This document shows positions 1-8,000 of a DNA stretch of 64,000 bases, piece after piece. The notes below the pieces were generated by a model. The model saw nothing but the letters and a program-made list of their open reading frames with translations, did not search any database and was not told the origin of the DNA. Within the stretch, counting starts at the first letter, position 1; each line of letters starts with the position of its first letter. The position numbers and the translations under genes were made by a program. The DNA lies in contig NZ_CP155447.1 of assembly GCF_045290345.1 (NCBI RefSeq), forward strand, positions 3,720,001 through 3,784,000. Reading direction: 5' to 3'. The stretch comes from Singulisphaera sp045290345 (GTDB lineage Bacteria; Planctomycetota; Planctomycetia; Isosphaerales; Isosphaeraceae).

Positions 1-145
1 GATCGTTGAAAATGGCGGTCCTGAACTGGTGGATCTCCTCGAGCGTGAGGGCTACGACTGGGTCCGCGCCAAGTATCCCGAGGCGGCCAAGGATGAGGAC
101 GAGATGGAACAGCACGCCTCACCGTCCGGTCAATTGACCTTCTGA
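1..145 (+). CDS. sufC: SufC, Fe-S assembly ABC ATPase (3' end only)
   Basis: An open frame runs in from the window edge (codons from base 2) and stops at TGA 143-145. The last 47 residues include GGPELVDLLE and GYDWVRAKY, which resemble the tail of SufC, the ATPase of the SufBCD scaffold on which Fe-S clusters are built in the cytoplasm. The 34-base gap to sufB and the sufB/sufD genes downstream support the call. Only the tail is visible, so no Walker motifs can be checked. Confidence 0.72.
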   Translation, partial: IVENGGPELVDLLEREGYDWVRAKYPEAAKDEDEMEQHASPSGQLTF

Positions 146-179
146 GCCCGTCCCGACCTACGAGGAAGGAATAGACGCC

Positions 180-1595
180 ATGGCGACTGATCTGAGCGGG
201 CAGGTGCAAGGAATCAAGGACGAGTATAAATTCGGGTTTCGCGACTCGGATGACAATTACTCGTTCAAGAGCGGTAAGGGGCTGAGTCGCGAGGTCGTTC
301 ACCAGATCTCCGAGATGAAGAGCGAACCGCAGTGGATGCGCGACTTCCGCCTCAAGGCGCTCGAGGTCTTCTGGTCGAAGCCGACCCCGACCTGGGGCGG
401 CGACCTTGCCAGCCTCAATTTCGATGACATTCACTACTACATGAAGGCGGCCGATCGACAGGGGAAGACCTGGGACGACGTGCCGTCGGACATCAAGAAT
501 ACGTTCGAGAAGCTCGGGATTCCCGAAGCCGAGCGCAAGTTCCTGGCGGGGGTCGGTGCCCAGTACGAGTCGGAGGTGGTTTACCACAGCCTTCGCGAAG
601 ACCTTCAGAAGAAGGGGGTCATCTTCGTCGACACCGACACGGCCCTCCGCGAGTACCCCGACCTGGTCAAGCAGTACCTGGGCACGGTCATCCCGATCCA
701 TGACAACAAGTTCGCCGCGCTGAACTCGGCCGTCTGGTCGGGTGGGTCGTTCGTCTACATTCCGGCCGGCGTCAAGGTCGACATTCCGCTCCAGGCCTAT
801 TTCCGGATCAACGCCGAGAACATGGGGCAGTTTGAGCGCACCTTGATCGTGGTCGAAGAAGGGGCGCAAGTCCACTACGTCGAAGGGTGTACCGCCCCGA
901 TGTACACGACCGAGAGCCTCCACTCGGCCGTCGTCGAGATCATTGTCAAGAAGGGGGGGCGCTGCCGGTACACCACGATCCAGAACTGGGCGAGCAATAT
1001 CTACAACCTCGTGACCAAGCGAGCGGTCGCCCACGAGGACGCCCTGATGGAGTGGGTTGACGGCAACCTCGGCAGTCGCCTGACGATGAAGTACCCGGCC
1101 GTCTACATGATGGGCAAGGGAGCGAGAGGTGAGATCCTCTCGATCGCATTCGCCGGCAAGGGGCAGCATCAGGACGCCGGTGGTAAGGTCGTCCATGGCG
1201 CTCCTTACACGAGCTCGCGGATCATCTCCAAGAGCATCAGCAAGAACGGTGGCCGAGCCAGCTACCGTGGTCTCCTCAAAGTGATCAACGGCGCGAAAGG
1301 CTCGAAGTCGAACGTCGTCTGCGACGCCTTGATTCTTGATCCCCAGAGCCGCTCCGACACCTACCCGTACATCGAGATCGACGAGGACGACGTCAAGATC
1401 GGCCACGAGGCCAGCGTCTCCAAGATCGGCGAGGAACAGCTCTTCTACCTCAAGAGCCGAGGCCTTAGCGAAGCCGAAGCATCGACTCTGATCGTCAGCG
1501 GGTTCATCGAGCCGCTCGTCAAAGAGCTGCCGATGGAGTACGCCGTCGAGATGAACAAGCTCATCCAGCTTCAAATGGAAGGGTCGGTCGGTTAA
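180..1595 (+). CDS. sufB: SufB, Fe-S cluster scaffold subunit
   Basis: This 471-residue protein has the full length usual for SufB, the scaffold subunit that with SufC and SufD assembles Fe-S clusters in the cytoplasm. The C-terminal two thirds carry the SufB/SufD beta-helix core, with recognisable stretches such as NSAVWSGGSFVYIPAG, the EGCTAP segment and IGHEASVSKIGEEQLFYL near the end. The ATG at 180 follows an AGGAAGGAA ribosome-binding site. It lies 34 bases after sufC and 179 bases before sufD, with two hairpins in that gap. The family call is firm. Confidence 0.96.
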   Translation: MATDLSGQVQGIKDEYKFGFRDSDDNYSFKSGKGLSREVVHQISEMKSEPQWMRDFRLKALEVFWSKPTPTWGGDLASLNFDDIHYYMKAADRQGKTWDDVPSDIKNTFEKLGIPEAERKFLAGVGAQYESEVVYHSLREDLQKKGVIFVDTDTALREYPDLVKQYLGTVIPIHDNKFAALNSAVWSGGSFVYIPAGVKVDIPLQAYFRINAENMGQFERTLIVVEEGAQVHYVEGCTAPMYTTESLHSAVVEIIVKKGGRCRYTTIQNWASNIYNLVTKRAVAHEDALMEWVDGNLGSRLTMKYPAVYMMGKGARGEILSIAFAGKGQHQDAGGKVVHGAPYTSSRIISKSISKNGGRASYRGLLKVINGAKGSKSNVVCDALILDPQSRSDTYPYIEIDEDDVKIGHEASVSKIGEEQLFYLKSRGLSEAEASTLIVSGFIEPLVKELPMEYAVEMNKLIQLQMEGSVG

Positions 1596-1628
1596 TCACC
1601 GTGTGAGTGTCGGGCTCTCGACGACCAA

Positions 1629-1662
1629 GGACCGCCGATGACATCGTTTCATCGAGCGGTCC
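1629..1662 (+). terminator. Hairpin in the sufB-sufD gap
   Basis: GGACCGC plus CGATGA (1629-1641) pairs with TCATCG and GCGGTCC (1649-1662), giving a 13-bp stem with one bulged A and a 7-base loop. No T-run follows, so it is more likely an attenuator or an mRNA-stability element within the operon than a simple terminator. The structure is read from the sequence; the function is inferred. Confidence 0.5.
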
Positions 1663-1688
1663 GACTGTCGTCGGGTGACCGGGGCAAA

Positions 1689-1737
1689 CGCAGCATGCCC
1701 TGGACTCAGTAGCCGTAGCTTGCCGGGGCACGCTGCG
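1689..1737 (+). other. Second inverted repeat in the sufB-sufD gap
   Basis: CGCAGCATGCCC (1689-1700) and GGGCACGCTGCG (1726-1737) form a 12-base inverted repeat with one mismatch around a 25-base spacer, just upstream of sufD. With the preceding hairpin, most of the 179-base spacer can be folded. Its role is unknown. Confidence 0.45.
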
Positions 1738-1774
1738 CCCTGCCTCGAACCTTCGTCCGAGATCCACCCTTACG

Positions 1775-3133
1775 ATGAGCAGCGCATCCGCAACCAGCCC
1801 ATCCCTCGCCACGGGCGGATTCACCGAAGCCGCTTTCGAGGCGTTCCTGAAACAACGCGACGAGCCAAAATGGCTTCAGGATCGCCGACGCGAAGCGTTT
1901 GAGTTCTTCCGCTCGACCCCGCTTCCCTCCTCGCGCGACGAGGAATGGCGGCGAACCGATATTCGATCGCTCAAGCTCGATGCGTTCGCTCCGCCGGCAC
2001 TCCAAGAGCCGAGTGCGGAGGCCCGTGCCGCGATCGATCCCGTGTGGCAGACGCTGAGCACCCACTACGCGACCGGGATCGAACAGGTCAACGCGTACGT
2101 CACGCGCAGGCCTGATCCCGCGAAGCTGGGAGGGGCGATCCTGTTGGATCTGGCCCAGGCGGTCAAAGACCATCCGGACTTGCTCAAGCGTTGGCTTCTG
2201 ACCGACGTCGTCTCGCACCGCGAAGACGCCTTTTCTGCGTTGCACGCGGCGTTTTGGACCGGCGGCACCCTGCTTTATGTGCCCAAGGGAGTGAAGGTCG
2301 AGGCCCCCTTGTTCAGCCTGGTCGGGCTCGCTCGCGAAGGGCGGGTCGACCTCGATCACACCTTGATCATTCTCGAGGACGGCGCCGAAGCCAGCTTTGT
2401 CCGTGAGACCACGGGACGCGAGCGAGCCGACGCCCCGGCCTTGCACGTGGGCGCGGTCGAGGTGATCGTTGGACGCGAGGCGAAGCTTCGCTTCGTCAAT
2501 ATCCAGAACTGGGATGCCGGCACCTGGCACTTCAGCCGAGAGCGGGCCTTGGTCGGAGCCGACGCCGGCCTGCAGTGGACCGTGGGCGGCCTGGGCGCAC
2601 GCCTGGCCAAGGTGAACCAGGAAGTGGCGTTGGCCGGCCGAGGGTCGAAGGCCCAGGTCAATGGCGTTATGTTCACGACGGGACGTCAGCATCTCGCTTA
2701 TTTCACGCGACAGGACCACCAGGCCCCGAACACCACGAGCGACCTCCTGTACAAGGGGGGACTGCGTGAGAAGTCGCGGATCGTCTGGAAGGGAATGATT
2801 CGCGTCGAGAAAGACGCTCAGCAGACCAACGCGTACCAGAAGAACGACAACCTGGTCCTCTCCGACGGCGCTCGCGCTGACTCGATTCCAGGACTGGAGA
2901 TCGAGGCCAACGACGTCCGCTGTACTCACGGCGCCACGGCAGGCCGGGTCGATGAAGAGATGATCTTCTATGCCCAGGCACGCGGTATCGACCGAGAGAC
3001 GGCCATCCGCCTGATCGTCGAGGGCTTCTTCGCCAACGTGTATGATCGGATCACGCTGGAACCGGTCCGCGAAACGCTGACGAAGGCGGTAGCCGCGAAG
3101 TTGCAGCTCGGTGGCGGTGGCGAATCGGCTTGA
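1775..3133 (+). CDS. sufD: SufD, Fe-S assembly scaffold subunit
   Basis: This is a 452-residue paralogue of SufB and the partner of SufB and SufC in the Suf scaffold complex. The SufB/SufD core is visible from about residue 150 to the end: HAAFWTGGTLLYVPKGV, LIILEDGAEASFV, QNWDAGTWHF and the C-terminal CTHGATAGRVDEEMIFY stretch. The N-terminus carries the WLQDRRREAFEFF helix typical of SufD. ATG 1775 is the first sensible start; its ribosome-binding site is weak. The next gene, a rhodanese, begins 74 bases after the stop. Confidence 0.94.
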   Translation: MSSASATSPSLATGGFTEAAFEAFLKQRDEPKWLQDRRREAFEFFRSTPLPSSRDEEWRRTDIRSLKLDAFAPPALQEPSAEARAAIDPVWQTLSTHYATGIEQVNAYVTRRPDPAKLGGAILLDLAQAVKDHPDLLKRWLLTDVVSHREDAFSALHAAFWTGGTLLYVPKGVKVEAPLFSLVGLAREGRVDLDHTLIILEDGAEASFVRETTGRERADAPALHVGAVEVIVGREAKLRFVNIQNWDAGTWHFSRERALVGADAGLQWTVGGLGARLAKVNQEVALAGRGSKAQVNGVMFTTGRQHLAYFTRQDHQAPNTTSDLLYKGGLREKSRIVWKGMIRVEKDAQQTNAYQKNDNLVLSDGARADSIPGLEIEANDVRCTHGATAGRVDEEMIFYAQARGIDRETAIRLIVEGFFANVYDRITLEPVRETLTKAVAAKLQLGGGGESA

Positions 3134-3207
3134 CGGCTCAGGCCGTCGTTGCAGAAACACGTGTCAAATTTCTTGTCCCACTGTTTCCACGAGGAGCCCG
3201 TTCCGCC

Positions 3208-4062
3208 ATGGGAGACCCGTACGTCCATCCCGAAGTTCTTGTCTCGGCCGATTGGGTCGAGGAGCACCGCAACGATCCCAAGGTACGGATCGTCGAGAGC
3301 GACGAGGACGTCCTGCTCTATGACATGGGCCACGTCCCGGGCGCGGTCAAGATCGACTGGCAGGGGGATCTCCAGGACCAGATCGTTCGCGACTATATCA
3401 ACGCCGAAAAATTCGCCGCGATCTGCTCGCGGTCGGGCATTGCCAACGACACGACGGTCGTCTTCTACGGCGACAAGTCGAACTGGTGGGCCTGTTATGC
3501 GTACTGGGCCTTCACGCTCTTCGGTCACAAGGACTGCAGGGTCATGAACGGCGGCCGGAAACTTTGGTACGACCAGAATCGACCGGTCACGACCGAAGTG
3601 CCTCAGTACGCCCCGACCGATTACAAGGTGCAGTCGAGCAACGAAGAGAAGATTCGGGTGTTTCGCGACGTGGTGTTGGAGCACTCGAAGTCGGGGAAAC
3701 CGTTGCTCGACGTTCGCAGTCCCAAGGAGTTCACCGGCGAGAAGACGCACATGGAGGACTACCCTCAGGAAGGGTCACTCCGCGGCGGCCATATCCCGGG
3801 TGCAGTGAGCGTCCCTTGGAATCGCGCGGTCAACGACGACGGTACGTTCAAAACGGCCGACGAGCTCAAGGCGATTTACGAGAGCGAGGTCGGACTGAAA
3901 TCGACCGACGATATCATCGCTTATTGCCGGATTGGCGAGCGGTCGAGCTTGACCTGGTTCGTGCTCACCTACTTGCTCGGCTATTCCAAAGTTCGCAATT
4001 ATGATGGATCGTGGTGCGAGTGGGGAAATCTCGTGCGCGTTCCGATCGCCAAGGGGGCCTGA
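3208..4062 (+). CDS. Two-domain rhodanese (thiosulfate/3-mercaptopyruvate sulfurtransferase)
   Basis: The 284-residue protein consists of two rhodanese domains in tandem, as in SseA/TST enzymes, which move sulfane sulfur from thiosulfate or mercaptopyruvate to an acceptor. The C-terminal domain has the active-site loop AYCRIGERSS with the persulfide cysteine at about residue 240. The N-terminal domain has FYGDKSNWW at the same place with no cysteine, so it is the usual inactive domain. ATG 3208 was chosen because a GAGGAG site lies upstream; an in-frame start at 3130 would overlap sufD. It sits between sufD and sufE, where the cysteine desulfurase gene sufS is often found, so a role as sulfur donor or carrier for Suf is plausible but not proven. 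Confidence 0.9.
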   Translation: MGDPYVHPEVLVSADWVEEHRNDPKVRIVESDEDVLLYDMGHVPGAVKIDWQGDLQDQIVRDYINAEKFAAICSRSGIANDTTVVFYGDKSNWWACYAYWAFTLFGHKDCRVMNGGRKLWYDQNRPVTTEVPQYAPTDYKVQSSNEEKIRVFRDVVLEHSKSGKPLLDVRSPKEFTGEKTHMEDYPQEGSLRGGHIPGAVSVPWNRAVNDDGTFKTADELKAIYESEVGLKSTDDIIAYCRIGERSSLTWFVLTYLLGYSKVRNYDGSWCEWGNLVRVPIAKGA

Positions 4063-4071
4063 GGTCGTCCT

Positions 4072-4557
4072 ATGCCCGCCACACTCGACGTGATCGTCTC
4101 GGAACTGAGCGAGGCTGACCGCCAGGAGCGGATTGAGCTCCTGATCGACTTCGCCAGAAACTTGCCTCCTCTGCCCGACCGTCTCGCCGAGCATAAAGAC
4201 GCGGCGCATCGGGTTGAGGAATGCCAGTCGCCCGTTTTCCTCTTCGTTGAACTCGAGAAGGACCGCGTGGCGATCCACGCCGATGCGCCGATTGAGGCAC
4301 CGACGGTCCGTGGGTTCGTCGCGATCCTGGTGGAGGGGCTGAATGGCGCCACCATCGAAGAGGTTCTCCTCGTTCGCGACAGCCTGATCGAGCAGATTGG
4401 TCTCCCCGAGATCCTGGGGATGCTCAGGGTCCGCGGTCTGAGCGGAGTCCTCAGACGTTTGAAAGCCGAAGTCACCCGCGCCGCGATGGCGCGGTCTTCG
4501 GCGGACGCCGCCGACGGGGCGTCAGCAACCGATGCGACACAACACGCTTCCGAATGA
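4072..4557 (+). CDS. sufE: SufE, sulfur acceptor for Fe-S assembly
   Basis: SufE takes persulfide sulfur from a cysteine desulfurase and delivers it to SufB. The 161-residue product has the SufE fold signature: the helix LIDFARNLPPLP, then HRVEECQSPVFLF, whose cysteine 51 matches the catalytic Cys51 of the E. coli protein. The middle carries TVRGFVAILVEGLNGAT, also typical. The C-terminal 25 residues are Ala/Ser/Asp-rich and poorly conserved. The gene starts 9 bases after the rhodanese stop and is clearly in the same operon. Confidence 0.93.
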   Translation: MPATLDVIVSELSEADRQERIELLIDFARNLPPLPDRLAEHKDAAHRVEECQSPVFLFVELEKDRVAIHADAPIEAPTVRGFVAILVEGLNGATIEEVLLVRDSLIEQIGLPEILGMLRVRGLSGVLRRLKAEVTRAAMARSSADAADGASATDATQHASE

Positions 4558-4576
4558 AATGAAAGGTCTGCGACCG

Positions 4577-4891
4577 ATGGCGGAGTTCGTCAGGGTAGCT
4601 ACACGCTCCGAGATCCCTCCCGGCGGCAAGTTGCTGGCCGAAATCGAAGGGCGGGCGATCGCCATTTTCAACTGTGAAGGCTCCTATTACGCCATCGACG
4701 ACGTCTGCACCCACGATGGTGGTCCCCTGGCTGAAGGGGAGCTTGAAGGGTGTGAAATTCGCTGCCCACGGCATGGCGCTCGCTTCGACGTCCGGACTGG
4801 TCGAGCTCTCAGTTTTCCGGCCATCGAGCCGGTCTCGGCTCATCAGGTCGAAGTCCGAGGAGACGAGATCCTCGTCGCGATCGACGCTTGA
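4577..4891 (+). CDS. Rieske-type [2Fe-2S] ferredoxin
   Basis: The 104-residue product is a single Rieske domain of the non-haem-iron-dioxygenase/NirD type. Cluster ligands are Cys44-x-His46 (CTHDGGP) and Cys63-x-x-His66 (CPRHGARFD), with no disulfide cysteines, so it is a soluble cytoplasmic electron carrier. The start at 4577 (MAEFVRVA) lies 19 bases after sufE; an in-frame ATG at 4532 would overlap sufE. Small Rieske proteins are common in suf operons and may supply electrons or be a client. Partner unknown. Confidence 0.92.
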   Translation: MAEFVRVATRSEIPPGGKLLAEIEGRAIAIFNCEGSYYAIDDVCTHDGGPLAEGELEGCEIRCPRHGARFDVRTGRALSFPAIEPVSAHQVEVRGDEILVAIDA

Positions 4892-4931
4892 ACCCGGTCC
4901 GCGCCCGCTCTTAAATAAGGGAGATGACTCC

Positions 4932-5231
4932 ATGCTCGACCAAGAAGCGATCCTGACCGCGCTGCGCACCGTCAAGGACCCTGAGCTCAACGTCAACATC
5001 GTCGACCTCGGACTGGTCTACACCGTCCAGACCAAAGAGGACATCATCGACGTTGAGATGACGCTGACTTCCCCAGCCTGCCCCGCTGGTCCAGAGATCC
5101 TTCGCAATGCCGTGACCGCGATCGAACTGCTGGAAGGCGTCACCAAGGCGAACGTCAAGCTCGTCATGTCCCCGCCGTGGTCACCCGATCGAATGTCCGA
5201 CGATGCACGCGACACCCTCGGTATTTTTTAA
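4932..5231 (+). CDS. sufT: SufT/MIP18 (DUF59) Fe-S assembly protein
   Basis: The 99-residue product is a stand-alone MIP18/DUF59 domain. It has the DPELNVNIVDLGLVY opening and the LTSPACPAGPEI segment with the conserved cysteine, and ends with MSPPWSPDRMSD. SufT proteins help mature Fe-S proteins, so the position as last gene of the suf operon fits. The ATG follows AAGGGAG at a normal distance, 40 bases after the Rieske gene. A hairpin terminator lies about 110 bases downstream. Other DUF59 proteins (PaaD-like) look similar, but context favours SufT. Confidence 0.88.
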   Translation: MLDQEAILTALRTVKDPELNVNIVDLGLVYTVQTKEDIIDVEMTLTSPACPAGPEILRNAVTAIELLEGVTKANVKLVMSPPWSPDRMSDDARDTLGIF

Positions 5232-5564
5232 TCCTGGTTCCTTATTTTCCGGCCTTCGTTGTGCTTAATCAACGGATGTGGGGAAATGGAAACACGATTA
5301 TGGCAGGTTGATGCGCGTTGACCACACGAAGTTGCATTAAATGGCCGAGTCACCTCCCCGGAGTGACCTCGGCCATTTTGTTTGCTAGGTTGACTCTTCA
5401 TCGGCGTGCATAGGTTAAGATGTATCTGGCTAAAGAAACGAAGTGGCCGGCACTGTCTCATTCATTGACTGTGCCGACGGCTCCGTTCTGGCCGATTCGC
5501 TTGACGCAACGTCTTAATGTCCATCACCATGTGAAGCGGTGCCGGAGGGGTTCCGTTCGCGGGA
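5232..5564. other. Intergenic, suf operon end to regulator
   Basis: No gene is seen in these 333 bases. They hold the suf terminator at 5338-5383 and a purine-rich GCCGGAGGGG stretch at 5541-5550 that can serve as ribosome-binding site for the next gene. Confidence 0.6.
5338..5383 (+). terminator. Rho-independent terminator of the suf operon
   Basis: AAATGGCCGAG pairs with CTCGGCCATTT around an inner GTCACTCC-like arm, followed by TTGTTT. The stem is GC-rich and directly followed by T-rich sequence, as expected of an intrinsic terminator. Confidence 0.72.
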
Positions 5565-6371
5565 TTGAGCGTTGTGGCTCGCAAAAAAACACCCAAAACA
5601 CGTATCAACGTCAAAGCCTCTCTGTCGCGTCGGCTGCGCGAAGTCCGCCAGGAATTGTTCGGTGAGCATGGTGGGCCGGAACTGGCTCGCCGCTTAGGGC
5701 TCCCCGCGCGGACCTGGTACAACTACGAGACTGGCGTGACCGTTCCGGCCGAAGTCTTGCTCGGATTCATCGAGCAGACAGGCACCAACCCGACCTGGCT
5801 CCTTGCAGGTGAGGGGCCGAAATATCAGCGTGGCTTAAACGGTCTCGATCTGGCCGATCTCGCACCCATCGAGTTGATCCGCCGAGGTCTGGAGAAACTC
5901 GAGCAGGAACCGAGCGACGTCCGTGTGGTCGCACCCGAGAACATGCCAGGGGATGTACTTTCCGACTACGTGGCGGTCAACCTTGTCCCGCTCAAAGACC
6001 TGGCGAGAAGAGGTGTCGATTCCACTCGTGTGGATGGATACATCATGGCCTTCCGCCAGTGGATTCCCCATCCGACCGAGACGGTTGGCGTCCAGGTCAC
6101 GGACGACTCGATGTTCCCGGTCCTGCCGTCGGGCTCGCTCGTGGCCATCGACCGGTCGGTGACCGACCCGCAGCAGCTTCAAGGCAAGATGGTTGCGGCT
6201 TGTCCGGACGAGGTGCCCATGATCTGTTGGCTCGACCTGAGCGGACGGCACCTGATTTTCCGACCGAACCAGCCTAACCGAGAACATCCGTTGATTCCGG
6301 TCGAACTAAGCGGCCTGGCCAGCGGCGTCATTCTTGGCCAGGTTATCTGGTCCTGGAGTCGGTTCAGCTAA
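5565..6371 (+). CDS. XRE-type regulator with a LexA/CI-like (S24) C-terminal domain
   Basis: The 268-residue protein has an N-terminal helix-turn-helix region (about residues 20-80; GPELARRLGLPARTWYNYE) and a C-terminal S24-like domain (about 165-265) as in phage CI and LexA repressors. The serine motif DDSMFP is present. Where LexA has the catalytic lysine (VKRL), this protein reads PMICWLDL, so the self-cleavage dyad looks incomplete and the domain may serve only for dimerisation or ligand sensing. The start is uncertain: TTG 5565 sits 14 bases from GGAGGGG, GTG 5574 is the alternative. It is monocistronic. Confidence 0.8.
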   Translation: MSVVARKKTPKTRINVKASLSRRLREVRQELFGEHGGPELARRLGLPARTWYNYETGVTVPAEVLLGFIEQTGTNPTWLLAGEGPKYQRGLNGLDLADLAPIELIRRGLEKLEQEPSDVRVVAPENMPGDVLSDYVAVNLVPLKDLARRGVDSTRVDGYIMAFRQWIPHPTETVGVQVTDDSMFPVLPSGSLVAIDRSVTDPQQLQGKMVAACPDEVPMICWLDLSGRHLIFRPNQPNREHPLIPVELSGLASGVILGQVIWSWSRFS

Positions 6372-6858
6372 GCAGTGAGTCACGGTTTTCGTGATTTCCT
6401 GATGCAAGGTCCACCGCCGAGGAATTGGTCGCTCCGACAAGCATCTCGGATGCGAGGTCGCCTCGCCTTAACCCATAGCGGGCCTGGCCGTTTGGCCCTG
6501 GTCCTCCGGCCCCCGCTTGGGCACTCGACGACTTCGTTGGCCCAGCGGCCGGGCCGGTCGTGCTCGTGAGTCATTGCGCTTGCTTGCGGCCATAATAACC
6601 CTTCGCTTCTCACGATTGGCGGTCGGTGTCATCCCATGTCGGGTTGCAAGTACAGACCCGCTCCGCGAGATCACACACTGAGGAGCACCAGGCCCCGGTC
6701 CCGCTGAGTCAAGTTCCTCTTGGCCGTCGCATGTGGCGACGGCCAAGTGATCAGCATCACAGTCACGGGTAACCCGGAGCATTCGGCCTGGAATTCGCCC
6801 GAACGAAAGGGGCGTTTGCATCGGCTTCCCGGGCTTTGTACACGAAGCTCTCCGACCG
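6372..6858. other. Intergenic between convergent genes
   Basis: These 487 bases separate the XRE regulator from dgoK on the other strand. Short open frames here lack family motifs and ribosome-binding sites. The only clear structure is the perfect hairpin at 6719-6747. Confidence 0.55.
6719..6747. terminator. Perfect 12-bp hairpin between convergent genes
   Basis: CTTGGCCGTCGC (6719-6730) and GCGACGGCCAAG (6736-6747) are perfect complements around the loop ATGTG. It lies 112 bases past the dgoK stop on the minus strand and could end transcription from both sides. No T-run is present on either strand. Confidence 0.55.
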
Positions 6859-7911
6859 TTATGACGAGGACGGCTTGATTGTCTCGCCAAAGTGAGCGGC
6901 AACGGCCAGCGCACCGATCGCTGAGGCCCGGCTCGCGACGTCGTCGTCGAGTTCGAGGACCGCTGTCGGGTGCTGTGTCCGAAGCAAATGCCCGTAGAGC
7001 GAACGCTGGGGTTGGCGGCCACCGACCCAGATCCGGGATGGTGCGTCGAGGATTGGCTGTCGGACCAGGTTTGCGACATCGTCGGCGATGACTGCTCCCA
7101 CCAGGAAGGAAGCTCGTTCTCGCGCCTCGAGCGCACCGCTCAGAGCGGCGATTCGAACGAGGAACGCAGCGCGTCCGAGCCCAGATTGTGCGACCAGTCG
7201 GGCTCCGGCCGCCACGGCCTCGGGATCAGGGTCATCGGGCAATCCTTCGGGGAGGCTGGCGGCGAGCAGGGTATGGCTGGCCAGTGCTCCCGTTAATTCG
7301 CCCGCGAGTGAGGTGTAACTGCGAAGGATCCGGCCTTCTTCGTCCACTTCGACGGCCTTCGTGTGCGACCCTGGCCAAAGAAAGACGGTTCGCGACGGGT
7401 TCGCGGAAACGTCTGCGGAAGCGTTCCGGTCGACTTGTCGTTCCGCGAGAAGGGACCAGGCGCCCAGAGTTTCGCATTCCTCGCCGCGCATGATATCAGC
7501 ATCTGCCCAGCCGTCTTGCCCGGCGGAAGGGGGCGTCCGGATTCCCGGGATGAACAGAATGGGTTGCTCGGCAACCTCAGGGAGGTGGCGAACGACCGCG
7601 CCTCGAGCGAGTTCTTGCGGGCCGGCGGGGGCCAGGACGTGAGGTACGGCCGCCAAGCCAACCTCGGAGGAAAGCATCCCCGCCGCGACGATCACTTCCG
7701 GGGTGTGGCCCTCCGCGGCGCGAAGGACTTCCGCCAGGGCGTCACGGACAGCCACCGCCAGTCCGGTTCGACCCGCGGAGAGGACCGAGTCGCGGACGCC
7801 GACCGATCGACGGCTGGTGGCTACGACCTGGCCGTCGCGAAGGAGCCGGGCTCGGGTGTTGGTCGTTCCACCGTCGAGCGCGATGGCCAAGCGGAACTTT
7901 CCGAGGAACAT
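6859..7911 (-). CDS. dgoK: 2-dehydro-3-deoxygalactonokinase (DgoK family)
   Basis: DgoK phosphorylates 2-keto-3-deoxygalactonate in the cytoplasm (De Ley-Doudoroff galactose/galactonate route). The 350-residue product opens with the sugar-kinase phosphate-binding motif DGGTTNTRARLL and has the DgoK blocks FIPGIRTP and DIMRGEE followed by LGAW. The start at 7911 (MFLGKF) aligns with the family; an in-frame ATG at 7992 would add 27 unconserved residues and leave only 8 bases to the divergent gene. No aldolase (dgoA) is next to it. The divergent AAA+ regulator may control it. Confidence 0.88.
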   Translation of the reverse strand: MFLGKFRLAIALDGGTTNTRARLLRDGQVVATSRRSVGVRDSVLSAGRTGLAVAVRDALAEVLRAAEGHTPEVIVAAGMLSSEVGLAAVPHVLAPAGPQELARGAVVRHLPEVAEQPILFIPGIRTPPSAGQDGWADADIMRGEECETLGAWSLLAERQVDRNASADVSANPSRTVFLWPGSHTKAVEVDEEGRILRSYTSLAGELTGALASHTLLAASLPEGLPDDPDPEAVAAGARLVAQSGLGRAAFLVRIAALSGALEARERASFLVGAVIADDVANLVRQPILDAPSRIWVGGRQPQRSLYGHLLRTQHPTAVLELDDDVASRASAIGALAVAAHFGETIKPSSS

Positions 7912-8000
7912 GGTTTTCTCTTGCCTTCGGTCCGGTGGAGGTAGATCTTGGATTTCGATAGGTCTCTCGACTCCTGGTTCCAGGGTAATCAATCGACCTC

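Noticed and set aside
1706..3160. 484-codon open frame on the minus strand opposite sufD
   Set aside because: It mirrors sufD, has no family motifs or ribosome-binding site, and arises from the strong GC3 bias of the real gene.
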